The notes below the pieces were generated by a model that worked only from the letters and a program-made list of their open reading frames with translations, was not told the DNA's origin and did no database searches. 64,000 bases of DNA from contig WRLG01000001.1 in NCBI GenBank assembly GCA_009777725.1, forward strand, positions 124,001 to 188,000. The letters are read 5' to 3'. Every line of letters begins with the position of its first letter. The stretch's first letter is position 1. Shown here piece after piece: positions 24,965 through 34,309 of this stretch. The position numbers were made by a program, and so were the translations under genes. The DNA comes from Oscillospiraceae bacterium (GTDB lineage: Bacteria; Bacillota; Clostridia; Oscillospirales; Ruminococcaceae).

Positions 24965-26317
24965 TTAAAACCTTCTGCTTTTAGTAACCTTTTTAATTTT
25001 TTGCTTCCGTTTTTTATTTGCTAAGATAAGCAGCGTTACGTACAGAACAATCAAGGTTACTGCAATTCCAATGGCAAATTTGAACCAAGATGAGTTTATA
25101 AATTCCTTAGCCTTTAAAAAAGAATATTCAAGCTGAGAACGCTCGATGCTTTCCTTCGCCACTAAATCAACCTCGCAGATTGTCTCACCCGAAAGCGAGA
25201 GCGTAAGAGCCCCCAGTACCTGCCCCCTTGCTATGGGCGCGATGACCGCTCCATCGTCATCGGTATAGGTAACTATATCTTTTCTCAAAGCCGATGCGTC
25301 CAAGGTTAGGGGCCAAAGCGCGGAGTAATCCTCGGCGGGTAAAAGCAATACATGGTCTCTGTCCTGCCCGAGTTTAACGGAAACCTCCGTAATTTCTTCG
25401 GTAACGCTGACCAGCTTTTGGTAAGCAAAGGTTTCAAACGCCCACTCAAATATATTTCTGTGGTCATCATAATGGTAATTCACGGCATTGCCGTTTTCGT
25501 CAACTAAAGGGCTGTTCATTGTGACAAGCAGGTAGTTGTTTCCATCGCGGCTTGCCAAAGCGGCTAAGCAACGCCCTGCTTGGTCAAGCGTACCTGTTTT
25601 CAAGCCCTTTGAATGTTGATAATAATACTCGCTGTTTTTCATAAGCATTCTGTTCGTGTGATAAATCGTTACCCAGCCGTCTTCACTGCGGTAATTTGTC
25701 GCTTTCATTCTGTATTCAACGGTTGAAGCAATTTCAACAAGCTTAGGGTAATTTTCAACTGCGTACTTTGTAATTAACGCCATGTCCCACGCGTTTGTAT
25801 ATTGATTGTCGTCATAAAGCCCGTGAGCATTGGCAAAATTAGTGCCGGTACAGCCTATTTCAACCGCCTTTTCATTCATCATATTAATAAAATTCGGTAT
25901 ACTGTTCCCGCCGACATGGTAAGCAAGAATACTTGCCGATTCACAAGCGGAGTGCATAAGCATGGAATACATTAAATCAGTCGCCGTTGTAATCTCACCC
26001 CTTGACAGCCCCACATTAGAAGCACCCTTGCCGAATAATTCGTCAAAGACTACAAGCGGGGCTTCAAAGTAGGTGTTGTCAAGGTCTTTTACGTGGTCTA
26101 AAACTACGATTGCCGTCATAAGCTTGGTGAGCGAAGCGGGGTACATCTTTTTTGTCGGATTTTTCTCATAAATCACAACGTCCTTGTCAAGGTTAATCAG
26201 CACTGCCGCATCGCTTGATACCGCAAAGGACGGTGTAAAGGTTATAGCCTTAACCTTAAACGAGGGAAATATTGTTAAAACAATCAATAGCGATAATAAA
26301 GCCGCCGTTATTTTCAT
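24965..26317 (-). CDS. dacF: D-alanyl-D-alanine carboxypeptidase (DacF/PBP5 type)
   Basis: A 450-residue serine peptidase of family S11. A signal peptide is followed by the SxxK nucleophile motif in YPASLTKLMTAIVVLDHV (around residue 62), the second motif SAC in MLMHSACESASILAYHVGG (commonly SxN, here Cys in third place) and KTG in KGLKTGTLDQAGRCLA. A C-terminal PBP5_C-like beta domain and a final membrane helix with a Lys/Arg-rich tail anchor it to the outer face of the membrane. It trims the terminal D-Ala of peptidoglycan stem peptides. AGAAAGG lies 11 bases before the ATG. It converges on trxA with no clear terminator between them. Confidence 0.9.
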   Translation of the reverse strand: MKITAALLSLLIVLTIFPSFKVKAITFTPSFAVSSDAAVLINLDKDVVIYEKNPTKKMYPASLTKLMTAIVVLDHVKDLDNTYFEAPLVVFDELFGKGASNVGLSRGEITTATDLMYSMLMHSACESASILAYHVGGNSIPNFINMMNEKAVEIGCTGTNFANAHGLYDDNQYTNAWDMALITKYAVENYPKLVEIASTVEYRMKATNYRSEDGWVTIYHTNRMLMKNSEYYYQHSKGLKTGTLDQAGRCLAALASRDGNNYLLVTMNSPLVDENGNAVNYHYDDHRNIFEWAFETFAYQKLVSVTEEITEVSVKLGQDRDHVLLLPAEDYSALWPLTLDASALRKDIVTYTDDDGAVIAPIARGQVLGALTLSLSGETICEVDLVAKESIERSQLEYSFLKAKEFINSSWFKFAIGIAVTLIVLYVTLLILANKKRKQKIKKVTKSRRF

Positions 26318-26342
26318 ATATGCTTCAGCCTTTCTGTGTACA

Positions 26343-27275
26343 TTATAATCCCCTAACCGGCGTCAAATCCTTCAAATCATACGGTGTTTTCTGATATACG
26401 CAATAGTTGAGCCAGTTTGAGAAAATCAAGTTAGCGTGAGCCCTCCAATTGAAAAATGGGGGGGCTTTAATATTATTTTGGGGGAAATAATTGACGGGCA
26501 TTGAAATATCAAGCCCCTTATCCAAATCGCGCCGATATTCATCTGCAATTGTTTCGCGGTCATATTCCGAGTGCCCCGTTATAAAAAACCTGCGCTCGGT
26601 TTTATCCGATACGATATGAACGCCGGATTGCTCCGATTCGGTCAGTATCATCAGCTCCTCATTTTTTTCTATATCTTCCCGCATAGTCGCGGTATAGCGC
26701 GAGTGCGGAACATAAAAAACCTCGTCAAAGCCCTTTAAAAGCTGGTGATTTTCCACCAGAACCTTGTGAGGAAAAATACCGAACATTTTGCCGGGCAACG
26801 CGTGTTTAGGCACTCCGTAATGATAATAAAGCCCCGCCTGCGCCCCCCAGCAGATATACATGGAAGAATAAACATTAGTTTCAGACCACTCCATTACCGA
26901 GCAAAGCTCATCCCAGTAGTTTACGCTCTCAAACTGCATCTGCTCTACGGGCGCGCCGGTTATGATTAACCCATCGAAGCGTTCTTCCTTAATATCGTGA
27001 AAGGTTTTATAAAACTTTGTTAAATGCTCACTGGGCGTATTTTTTGATACATGGCTTGCCATCTGTATAAGCTCAATATCAACCTGAAGCGGCGTATTCG
27101 AGAGAAGCCGCAATATTTGGGTTTCCGTTTCTATTTTTTTCGGCATGATATTGACTATGGCAATGCGTAGCGGGCGTATGTCTTGACGGCTGGCTATAAT
27201 ATCGGTCATCACAAATATATTTTCATCGGTAAGCGACTGGTATGCCGGAAGATTGTTAGGGATATTGATTGGCAT
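26343..27275 (-). CDS. metA: Homoserine O-acetyltransferase, MetA family
   Basis: A 310-residue enzyme of the MetA family. The start is ATG 27275 ([12 protein letters not shown]) with AGAGAGGA upstream. Catalytic residues fall at the canonical positions: Cys142 (in MYICWGAQ), His235 and Glu237 (ITGHSEYD). Residue 111 is Glu (TGAPVE), the residue reported to give acetyl-CoA rather than succinyl-CoA specificity in the Bacillus cereus enzyme, so O-acetylhomoserine is the predicted product despite the common succinyltransferase label. This would feed the trans-sulfuration enzyme encoded at 21332-22465. The promoter is at 27341-27313. Confidence 0.93.
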   Translation of the reverse strand: MPINIPNNLPAYQSLTDENIFVMTDIIASRQDIRPLRIAIVNIMPKKIETETQILRLLSNTPLQVDIELIQMASHVSKNTPSEHLTKFYKTFHDIKEERFDGLIITGAPVEQMQFESVNYWDELCSVMEWSETNVYSSMYICWGAQAGLYYHYGVPKHALPGKMFGIFPHKVLVENHQLLKGFDEVFYVPHSRYTATMREDIEKNEELMILTESEQSGVHIVSDKTERRFFITGHSEYDRETIADEYRRDLDKGLDISMPVNYFPQNNIKAPPFFNWRAHANLIFSNWLNYCVYQKTPYDLKDLTPVRGL

Positions 27276-27312
27276 AAGGAGTCCTCTCTTTATAGTAAGT
27301 AGTGTTTTTATT

Positions 27313-27341
27313 ATTATATCATTTTTTGATTGGTAAGTCAA
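27313..27341 (-). promoter_or_regulatory. Promoter for metA
   Basis: Minus strand: TTGACT (27341-27336), 17-base spacer, TATAAT (27318-27313). No riboswitch-like leader lies between it and the start. Confidence 0.85.
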
Positions 27342-27410
27342 TATTATTTTTTAAGTTTTAAGGCATACAAAAAAACATGGCGGGACTTGGGGCGGATAGG
27401 GAGGGAATAA

Positions 27411-27450
27411 AAAAAGCTAATGCTTCGCATAGAAACATTAGCTTTTTTTA
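27411..27450. terminator. Orphan bidirectional terminator-like hairpin
   Basis: AAAAAGCTAATG and CATTAGCTTTTT form a 12-bp stem with T-runs on both strands. It lies in the 324-base gap between divergent metA and pyrF, where no gene ends. It may close an unrecognised short transcript (about 27345-27450), or it may insulate the two promoters. Confidence 0.65.
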
Positions 27451-27519
27451 TTTTGTACCATAGCAGGGTCGTAACATACAAGAACATCATAACAGTTTAT
27501 AAATTCAATTTTACCCCCG

Positions 27520-27548
27520 TTGACATTTTATTCTTAACATGATATACT
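27520..27548 (+). promoter_or_regulatory. Promoter for pyrF
   Basis: TTGACA (27520-27525), 17-base spacer, TATACT (27543-27548). No pyr attenuator or PyrR-binding loop is visible in the 50-base leader. Confidence 0.88.
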
Positions 27549-27599
27549 ATAAAATAGAAGTTGTACGTGAATTAAACCTATTAGAAAGGACTGTTGAAG

Positions 27600-28517
27600 A
27601 TGGCATTAGACCGACTAATTGAAAAAATCATTGAAACCAAAAACCCTACCGTAATGGGCTTAGACCCTAAGCTTGACTTGATTCCCGAAGGAATTAAAAA
27701 AGAGGCATTTGAAATTCACGGTAAAACGCCGGAGGGGGCGGCAAACGCGCTTTTGCGCTTTAACAAGGCTTTGATTGACGCGGTTTGCGATATTATCCCC
27801 GCGGTTAAGCCGCAAGCCGCTTATTACGAAATGTACGGCTGGCAGGGAGTTCGCGCTTTGGCTGATACGATTTTGTATGCAAAATCCAGAGGCATGTATG
27901 TTATAGTTGACGGCAAGCGGAACGATATAGGCACTACCATGGAAGCGTATGCCAACAGCTGGCTGGGGGAAACCGCTCTTGACGGCACTGCTTTTACCCC
28001 TTTCGGCGGCGATGCGTTAACCGTTAACGGCTATCTGGGGACGGACGGCATTGCGCCGCTTTTGAAGGTTTGCCAAAAATATGATAAGGGCATTTTTGTG
28101 CTCGTCAAAACCTCCAACCCCTCATCGGGTGAATTGCAAGACGAGCGGTTGGGCAATGGCAAAACGGTATATGAAGCGATGGCTGAATTGTGCGCGAAAT
28201 GGGGCAAGGAGTTGCCGGGTAAACACGGTTATACAGGTGTCGGCGCGGTTGTAGGGGCGACCTATCCCGAACAGCTTGCGGAATTGCGCCGAAAATTTCC
28301 CAACCTCTTTTTCTTAGTCCCCGGTTACGGCGCGCAGGGCGGGGGCGGAAAGAGCGTTGCGCCCGCGTTTGATAAAGACGGCTTAGGCGCGGTTGTAAAC
28401 GCTTCGCGCTCGCTTATGTGCGCGTGGCAGAATATAACCGATATGAGCTTGACCGAGGCTACGCGTTGCGAGGCTTTGCGTATGAGAGAGGATATAGGGC
28501 AGGGGTTTAGGGGTTAA
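27600..28517 (+). CDS. pyrF: Orotidine 5'-phosphate decarboxylase
   Basis: A 305-residue enzyme of the longer OMP decarboxylase subfamily. The catalytic Asp-Lys-Asp network is in VDGKRNDIGTT (about residues 103-113), with MGLDPKLDLIP at the start and VVGATYPEQL, FLVPGYGAQGGG and VVNASRSLM forming the phosphate-binding end of the barrel. It makes UMP in pyrimidine synthesis. ATG 27600 is preferred to TTG 27594 since AGAAAGGA then lies 10 bases away. No other pyr gene is in the window. Confidence 0.94.
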   Translation: MALDRLIEKIIETKNPTVMGLDPKLDLIPEGIKKEAFEIHGKTPEGAANALLRFNKALIDAVCDIIPAVKPQAAYYEMYGWQGVRALADTILYAKSRGMYVIVDGKRNDIGTTMEAYANSWLGETALDGTAFTPFGGDALTVNGYLGTDGIAPLLKVCQKYDKGIFVLVKTSNPSSGELQDERLGNGKTVYEAMAELCAKWGKELPGKHGYTGVGAVVGATYPEQLAELRRKFPNLFFLVPGYGAQGGGGKSVAPAFDKDGLGAVVNASRSLMCAWQNITDMSLTEATRCEALRMREDIGQGFRG

Positions 28518-28540
28518 TTTTAGGAGAGGAATGTTATGTT

Positions 28541-30340
28541 ATGAAAAAATCATTGAAAATACAGTTGGGCATATTGCTTTCGCTTATAATAGTACTGCCG
28601 ATTTTCTTTGCTGCACCAATACGAGTTGCCGGCAGCTCTGATTCAAAATCAACACCCTTAATGTCGCTCGGCGGTAATCGGGCTGAGCAACGCCATTTAC
28701 TTGCAGATGGGGTTGTTTGGGCGTGGGGAAAAGAAGCTACCGATAGCCTTGGAGTGATTACCGTAGATACTAATGTCACCATGATTCCGCGAAAAGTAAT
28801 TGATGATGTCGCCTTTTTTGCTTTTTCGGAATCCAAAGAAGCAATTAACTCGGCAGGTGAGCATCGCACCTATATGGCGATTAAAAATGACGGCAGTCTT
28901 TGGGGCTGGGGCAGTGCTTATATCGGCAATGGTAAAGACGAATATGTATTTAAGCCCGTAAAAATTATGGACGGAGTAGCCGATGTGCAAACGACAAACA
29001 ATGTCACGTTTGCTTTAAAAACCGATGGAACTTTATGGGGCTGGGGCAGTAACTCAAACGGTCTTATGGGGGATGGGAATAAAAACGGGTATAACTCAAA
29101 CGGCAAATACACCATGCCCGCTCCTAAGCTTAGACCGATTAAAATAATTGATAATGTATCATCTTTTTCTTTGGGAAAAGAGCATATTATGGCTGTCAAA
29201 GCGGATGGCTCTCTTTGGGGTTGGGGAAATACAAGCTATTGCGAATTAAAACCGCGCAAAGTCTTAGACGGAGTTAAATATGCTGTTGCGGCTCATGAAA
29301 TTACTTATGCCATTAAGAAGGACGACAGCCTTTGGGGTTGGGGAAAAAATGAATATTACGGGCGACTGGGTATCGGGAAAGAAGAAACGGGTAGAGAAGC
29401 CGTTAAAATTATGGATGGGGTATCTATGGTATACTCAAACCGCCACAACACTTTTGCCGTAAAGACTGACGGCAGCTTATGGAGCTGGGGCGACAATTAT
29501 TCGGGAACGATTGGCAATGGTGAACGTATTAGAAGCATATATACGAAAGAAGGAACAAGTTCTAACGTAATATACCCCGTCAAAGTTTTGGATGACGTTG
29601 ATTTTGTATCGACAGCCTCCTCCGAATTTGTTATGGCAATCAAAAAAGACGGGAGCTTATGGAGCTGGGGCAGGGATAATGATGGACGTTTGGGCAGAGG
29701 ATTTATTGGTAAGTTGCATTTTGAAGAAGTTCATGATGACTTTTTGCCTAAAAAAATTATGGACGATGTGGTATTCGTAACAAGTAGTAATTCTAACCAA
29801 ATGGAACATACTGTTGCAATAAAATCCGATGGCAGTATGTGGGCTTGGGGTCCGCGTTCTTTACCGGAACGCTCTTCTACGGGAACTCCTACCGAGATTA
29901 TGAACATTAACGAGCTTGAAGCCATGTCTAAAATAAAACCGGTCATACCCCCCGACCAAATTTCGGCGGAATTAACTATAAAGGAAATCAGCGCAAGTAT
30001 ATGGAATGATTACATGCCGTCTGATAACCCTAACCTTGACGCGAAGAGGAATAGCTTGTGTTCATTAAGAATTGAGGTTACTTCACCATATGACGTTCCT
30101 AAGGATATTGAAATAACCGCCGAATTAACCGCCGCTTCGCTCGGAAAATCCCCCGTTAATATACATGAAGAAACTATTTCGTATGATTTCGGAAAGGGTT
30201 CTTTCAAATATTGGTTCTGGGATTCAAAATCCGGCTTTAGGTTAAATGACGGCGAGGAATACAGCGTAAAAATAACCGTAAAAATCGGTAACAATGTTAC
30301 GTCCGCTACATATACGGGTGAGGTTGACGTTGCTTGGTGA
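28541..30340 (+). CDS. Secreted RCC1-repeat protein
   Basis: A 599-residue secreted protein. A Lys-rich start and hydrophobic stretch (residues ~5-27) form a signal peptide or anchor. Eight repeats end with W-x-W-G (WAWG, WGWG x4, WSWG x2, WAWG) spaced about 50-55 residues, each preceded by AIKxDGSLW or AVKxDGSLW, the RCC1/BLIP-II pattern of a beta-propeller. The last ~120 residues, from PPDQISAELTIKEIS, form a separate beta-rich domain. Propellers of this type bind proteins and a few inhibit beta-lactamase; the role here is unknown. The ribosome binding site AGGAGAGG is 11 bases upstream. It follows pyrF by 23 bases and may share its transcript. Confidence 0.85.
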   Translation: MKKSLKIQLGILLSLIIVLPIFFAAPIRVAGSSDSKSTPLMSLGGNRAEQRHLLADGVVWAWGKEATDSLGVITVDTNVTMIPRKVIDDVAFFAFSESKEAINSAGEHRTYMAIKNDGSLWGWGSAYIGNGKDEYVFKPVKIMDGVADVQTTNNVTFALKTDGTLWGWGSNSNGLMGDGNKNGYNSNGKYTMPAPKLRPIKIIDNVSSFSLGKEHIMAVKADGSLWGWGNTSYCELKPRKVLDGVKYAVAAHEITYAIKKDDSLWGWGKNEYYGRLGIGKEETGREAVKIMDGVSMVYSNRHNTFAVKTDGSLWSWGDNYSGTIGNGERIRSIYTKEGTSSNVIYPVKVLDDVDFVSTASSEFVMAIKKDGSLWSWGRDNDGRLGRGFIGKLHFEEVHDDFLPKKIMDDVVFVTSSNSNQMEHTVAIKSDGSMWAWGPRSLPERSSTGTPTEIMNINELEAMSKIKPVIPPDQISAELTIKEISASIWNDYMPSDNPNLDAKRNSLCSLRIEVTSPYDVPKDIEITAELTAASLGKSPVNIHEETISYDFGKGSFKYWFWDSKSGFRLNDGEEYSVKITVKIGNNVTSATYTGEVDVAW

Positions 30341-30400
30341 GAGTTAAAGCTCTGTCTGTGTTGTAAATTGGTTTGTGTTTGCGAAATATTATCAAAACCC

Positions 30401-30429
30401 TTGACTTTACCAATTAAATATGTTAATAT
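30401..30429 (+). promoter_or_regulatory. Promoter for the yicC-remA operon
   Basis: TTGACT (30401-30406), 17-base spacer, TAATAT (30424-30429). Downstream AAGGGAG (30450) serves a nine-codon ORF starting at ATG 30464 (MQIIVKRAI) whose stop overlaps the yicC start, implying translational coupling. Confidence 0.7.
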
Positions 30430-30489
30430 TAGAATATACTCCTAAACGTAAGGGAGCTATTCAATGCAAATAATAGTTAAGCGGGCGAT

Positions 30490-31371
30490 ATGATGTTAAT
30501 GAGTATGACGGGCTTCGGACGATGCGCGGAGACTATAAACAGCAGGGATATACTTGTCGAAATTAAATCGGTGAATCATAGATACTATGAATTCTCGGCG
30601 CGTGTTCCGCGCGCTTACGGCTACCTTGAAGAGAAGCTTAAATCTTTTTTGCAGGGTAAGGTATCGCGCGGGAAAATCGATGTCGGGATTACTGTTTACA
30701 ACACAGAGGGTAAGGACGCGCTGATTGAAGTAAACAAGCCGATTGCGGCGGGCTACTTAAATGCCCTGCGCGAAGCGAACGCCGAGCTGGGGCTTTGCGA
30801 TGACATTACCCTTTCAAGCCTTATGAGGCTTCCCGATATGTTTAACGTCCGCAAAAATATTGAGGATGAGGACGTTATCTGGGCGGACGTTAAAACAGCC
30901 GCTGAAAAAGCCCTTGCAAGCTTTATAGAAATGCGGCAAACCGAAGGTGCTAAGATGAAAGAAGATATTTCAGCGCGCCTTTTGACGATTGAAGATTGCG
31001 TTTCAAAAATTGAGATTATGTCGCCCGCTGTTACGGAAGCTTACCGAAACAGGCTTTTTGCTAAGCTTAATGAAATATTAGCCGTTCATCAAGCCGATGA
31101 ACAGCGGATTCTTACCGAAGCCGCAATATTCGCCGAAAAAACCGCTGTAGCCGAAGAAACCGTAAGGCTCAGAAGCCATATAAGCCAATTCCGCGCGCTT
31201 CTTGATTCTAATGAAGCAGTCGGCAGGAAGCTTGATTTTCTGATTCAGGAGTTTAACCGCGAGGTTAACACAATCGGCTCTAAAGCTCAGGCGCAGGACA
31301 TTACGAAAATTGTAATAGAGCTTAAATCCGAAATCGAAAAAATAAGGGAACAAATTCAGAATGCGGAGTAG
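30490..31371 (+). CDS. yicC: YicC family endoribonuclease
   Basis: A 293-residue YicC-family protein. The N-terminal [29 protein letters not shown] and the C-terminal [24 protein letters not shown] followed by [18 protein letters not shown] are family hallmarks; Escherichia coli YicC is an RNA endonuclease. Several ATG codons (30490, 30493, 30499) are possible. It heads the run yicC-remA-gmk-rpoZ-priA-def that is common in Clostridia and Bacilli. Translation probably depends on a nine-codon leader ORF that ends over the start. Confidence 0.92.
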   Translation: MMLMSMTGFGRCAETINSRDILVEIKSVNHRYYEFSARVPRAYGYLEEKLKSFLQGKVSRGKIDVGITVYNTEGKDALIEVNKPIAAGYLNALREANAELGLCDDITLSSLMRLPDMFNVRKNIEDEDVIWADVKTAAEKALASFIEMRQTEGAKMKEDISARLLTIEDCVSKIEIMSPAVTEAYRNRLFAKLNEILAVHQADEQRILTEAAIFAEKTAVAEETVRLRSHISQFRALLDSNEAVGRKLDFLIQEFNREVNTIGSKAQAQDITKIVIELKSEIEKIREQIQNAE

Positions 31372-31400
31372 AGCAGCAGCACGGAATGAGGAATGAGGTA

Positions 31401-31658
31401 ATGAGGCTTATCAATATCGGTTTTGGGAATATGATTTCAGAGAGCAGGCTGATTGCGATTGTAAGCCCGGAATCAGCCCCGATTAAGCGCGTTATTGCAG
31501 ATGCGAGAGAGAAAAAATGTATTATAGATGCTACCTACGGAAGACGTTCGAGGGCGGTTATTATAATGGACAGCGGGCATATAATACTATCCGCAGTTCA
31601 GCATGAAACGCTGGCAGGGCGGGTTGATACCGCTTCCGAGGGAGGCGAGGTAGGGTAG
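31401..31658 (+). CDS. remA: Extracellular matrix regulator RemA (DUF370)
   Basis: About 85 residues, matching RemA from [20 protein letters not shown] through [39 protein letters not shown]. In B. subtilis RemA is a ring-forming DNA-binding regulator of biofilm-matrix and osmoprotection genes. ATG 31401 is chosen because the conserved family start is MRLINIG; an ATG at 31386 is upstream. The gene is followed, unusually, by a restriction-modification pair instead of gmk. The last ~20 residues ([15 protein letters not shown]) are not conserved in the family. Confidence 0.93.
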   Translation: MRLINIGFGNMISESRLIAIVSPESAPIKRVIADAREKKCIIDATYGRRSRAVIIMDSGHIILSAVQHETLAGRVDTASEGGEVG

Positions 31659-31694
31659 GGAGTTGAATGAGTTGAAGCGGAGGGAGTGAGGAAA

Positions 31695-32777
31695 ATGGCA
31701 GATAACGCTAAACTTAAAAAGGCTAAAAGTGCCAAAAATGACGAGTTTTATACACAATTTGCTGACATTGAAAAAGAAATACAAGCTTATTTAGAATATG
31801 ACCCCGATGTATTCAAGGGGAAAACTGTTTTGTGCCCTTGCGATGACCCTTACGAGAGCAACTTTTTTAAGTATTTTGCCCTGCACTTTAGAGATTTCGG
31901 GCTTAAAAAGTTAATCGCGACTTGCTATGCGGGTTCTCCGATTGCGAGTACACAATTGACTTTGTTTGCTCGCGAACCCGAGGATAATAAAACTACGAGA
32001 GTTCCGCATAAAATCGAAATCATCGAGTTTAAAGATTATAACGAAGATACAGCAACTGATTTGCGTGATATTGAATGGATTATGGCAAATATTGAGGGGG
32101 CTTTGACACGACTTGAGGGGGACGGCGATTTTCGTAGTGAAGAAGTAAAAGCTTTGCGTGATGAAGCTGATGTAATTGTTACAAATCCGCCCTTTTCTCT
32201 GTTTCGTGAGTTTATGGCTTGGATTATGGAGGCAAATAAGCAATTTCTTGTTATTGGTAATATGAATGCAATTACTTATAAGGAGATTTTTCCGTTGATT
32301 AAGGAAAATAAGATGTGGCTCGGTTTGGCGTTCGGAAGAAGTTTTCAAGGGTTTATTGTTCCTAAGAATTATCCTTTAAACGGTTCGGAGGCAAGGATTG
32401 ATGATGACGGCAATCGAATAGTATCAACCAATAGCACGATTTGGCTTACTAATTTAGACCATGGTCGCCGCCACGAACCATTGCCGCTTATGACAATGAA
32501 AGATGTTTTGCAAGCAAGTAAGCATAAGGAAATAAGGGAAAAGTCAAGTTTTGATAAATATGACAATTATGATGCAATAGAAATTCCGTTTACCGATGCT
32601 ATTCCGTCTGATTATAACGGAGTTATGGGTGTGCCGATTTCTTTTCTTCACAAGTACTGCCCGGAGCAATTTGAGATAATAAAATTTAGAAAGGGCAACG
32701 ATGACAAAGATTTGTCTGTTGGCGGCAAATGCCCTTATTTCAGAATTTTAATTAAAAATAAAATGTATGGGAAATAG
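31695..32777 (+). CDS. EcoRI-type adenine-specific DNA methyltransferase
   Basis: About 360 residues. The N-terminal KKAKSAKNDEFYTQFADIEKE, CDDPYESNFFKYF and GLKKLIATCY closely follow M.EcoRI. The catalytic N6-adenine motif is NPPF (near residue 164, in ADVIVTNPPFSLFREF), followed by VIGNMNAITYKEIFPLI. It should methylate the inner adenine of GAATTC, since the adjoining endonuclease keeps the EcoRI recognition residues. ATG 31695 has a GTGAGG-type ribosome binding site; GTG 31686 is an alternative. Protection is needed, because GAATTC occurs repeatedly in this window (for example near 755, 3265, 5143, 10230 and 30590). It sits between remA and gmk, splitting a housekeeping operon. Confidence 0.92.
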   Translation: MADNAKLKKAKSAKNDEFYTQFADIEKEIQAYLEYDPDVFKGKTVLCPCDDPYESNFFKYFALHFRDFGLKKLIATCYAGSPIASTQLTLFAREPEDNKTTRVPHKIEIIEFKDYNEDTATDLRDIEWIMANIEGALTRLEGDGDFRSEEVKALRDEADVIVTNPPFSLFREFMAWIMEANKQFLVIGNMNAITYKEIFPLIKENKMWLGLAFGRSFQGFIVPKNYPLNGSEARIDDDGNRIVSTNSTIWLTNLDHGRRHEPLPLMTMKDVLQASKHKEIREKSSFDKYDNYDAIEIPFTDAIPSDYNGVMGVPISFLHKYCPEQFEIIKFRKGNDDKDLSVGGKCPYFRILIKNKMYGK

Positions 32778-32782
32778 TAAAA

Positions 32783-33583
32783 ATGGGAAAACAAACAGAA
32801 CGACTAAGTTCAGAAAAAATAAGAGGTCAAGGACCAAAGGAAATATATGGTGAAAATGCCCAAAAACATGACATATCCGTAAATAATTTTTCAAAAGTTA
32901 TTTTTGAAAAATTAAGAAATGATTTCTCGAACCTTGAATTTCGGTTTAGGAAGAGCATTAACAAAAAAGAAATTAATGAAAAGCTCAATTCGGTTGATTC
33001 GAGATTAGGGTTAACAATGTTTGTCGAAAGAGCGTCAATAAAACCTGACGGTGGAATTATTGAAGTTAAGGACAAGACAGGAAAATGGCGTATTGTTTTA
33101 GTGTGTGAGGCAAAATATCAAGGAAAAGAAATTGAAAGAATTAACAAGGGAATTTTGGTTGGCAAAAACAAAGACAAAGAATTAATGCCGGCAGGAAATG
33201 CTATTGAGCGTTCTCATAAAAACATTAATGAAATAAGAAACATGATGATTGATGAAAAACATTTTCCTTATATTTTATTTTTGCAAGGCTCAAATTTTCT
33301 TACAGAACCTATAACAGTAAATCGCCCAGATGGAACAGAGACTACTTTAAAACACGATATAGGCTCACTAAACAGAATTGACAGAGTTACTTCTGCAAAC
33401 TATAGCTTACCTATCAACCAAAATAGCTGTGAGAATATATTTATATCAATTGACGGACAATCCGTTATGTTGCAAGCAGTTTCAATTTATACAAAACCGA
33501 CTGAATGGACTATTGAGGAAATGTTGCCGATAATGATGGACGTTTCTCTCACTTCTCTGAAAATTATAGGCATAAAAGAATAA
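32783..33583 (+). CDS. EcoRI-type restriction endonuclease
   Basis: A 266-residue endonuclease with clear similarity to EcoRI over its length. Active-site residues correspond with a constant shift of two: Asp89 (KPDGG), Glu109 and Lys111 (CEAKYQGK) for EcoRI D91, E111, K113. Base-contact residues are also kept: Glu142-Arg143 in AIERSHKN (EcoRI E144-R145) and Arg198/Arg201 in LNRIDRVTSANY (R200/R203). It is therefore predicted to cut G/AATTC. It begins 5 bases after the methyltransferase stop and ends 13 bases before gmk. No control (C) protein gene is seen. Confidence 0.93.
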   Translation: MGKQTERLSSEKIRGQGPKEIYGENAQKHDISVNNFSKVIFEKLRNDFSNLEFRFRKSINKKEINEKLNSVDSRLGLTMFVERASIKPDGGIIEVKDKTGKWRIVLVCEAKYQGKEIERINKGILVGKNKDKELMPAGNAIERSHKNINEIRNMMIDEKHFPYILFLQGSNFLTEPITVNRPDGTETTLKHDIGSLNRIDRVTSANYSLPINQNSCENIFISIDGQSVMLQAVSIYTKPTEWTIEEMLPIMMDVSLTSLKIIGIKE

Positions 33584-33596
33584 GGAGAATCACACA

Positions 33597-34175
33597 ATGA
33601 ATAAAGGCGTTCTTTTTGTTATTTCCGCGCCGTCGGGGTGCGGTAAGGGCTCTGTTTTATCGCTTGTTACGGAAACAAACAGCAATATTCATTACTCCGT
33701 TTCGGCGACTACCCGCAAGCCGCGGGAGGGCGAGGTAAACGGCGTAAACTATCACTTTATCAAAAAAGAGGACTTTGAAGCACTTATCCAAGGCGGAAAT
33801 ATGCTTGAATATGCCGAATATTGCGGTAATTATTACGGCACTCCCGCCCGCCCCGTTAAAGATATGTTGAACAGCGGCAAGCATGTAATGCTCGAAATCG
33901 AGGTTCAAGGAGCTATGAAAGTAAAGGAAAAATGCCCCGATGCCGCACTTATATTTGTAGTGCCGCCGTCTCTTGACGAATTGAAAAGGCGGCTTTTGAA
34001 ACGGGGAACAGAAACGGAGGAGGTAATAGCCCAAAGGCTTGCTCAGGCTGAAAATGAAATGAGAGCCGCGAAGGAATATGACTATATTATAGTAAACGAA
34101 AATCTTGAAACAGCCGCGGAGGACTTAAAGACCGTTATAAGAGCGGAGGAGCTTAGGAATAGGGGTTGTATATAA
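33597..34175 (+). CDS. gmk: Guanylate kinase
   Basis: A 192-residue kinase converting GMP to GDP with ATP. The P-loop SAPSGCGKGS starts near residue 8, the GMP-binding region reads TTRKPREGEVNGVNYHF, with YAEYCGNYYGTP and EIEVQGAMKVKEK following, and the lid region RLLKRGTETEEVIAQRL is present. The ribosome binding site is AAGGAGAA. In related genomes it directly follows remA; here the EcoRI-type pair intervenes. rpoZ follows after ~135 bases. Confidence 0.95.
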   Translation: MNKGVLFVISAPSGCGKGSVLSLVTETNSNIHYSVSATTRKPREGEVNGVNYHFIKKEDFEALIQGGNMLEYAEYCGNYYGTPARPVKDMLNSGKHVMLEIEVQGAMKVKEKCPDAALIFVVPPSLDELKRRLLKRGTETEEVIAQRLAQAENEMRAAKEYDYIIVNENLETAAEDLKTVIRAEELRNRGCI

Positions 34176-34309
34176 TAAATGTATAGCTTGGGACATTGCT
34201 CAAAGTGTTGACAGTGCCATTGTATGGAACAATAGGATTGACATATGTAAGGATGCCGTTTACCTAAACGGGAATCCAATATAAATTTTCGGAAAGGATG
34301 ATAGTTGTA

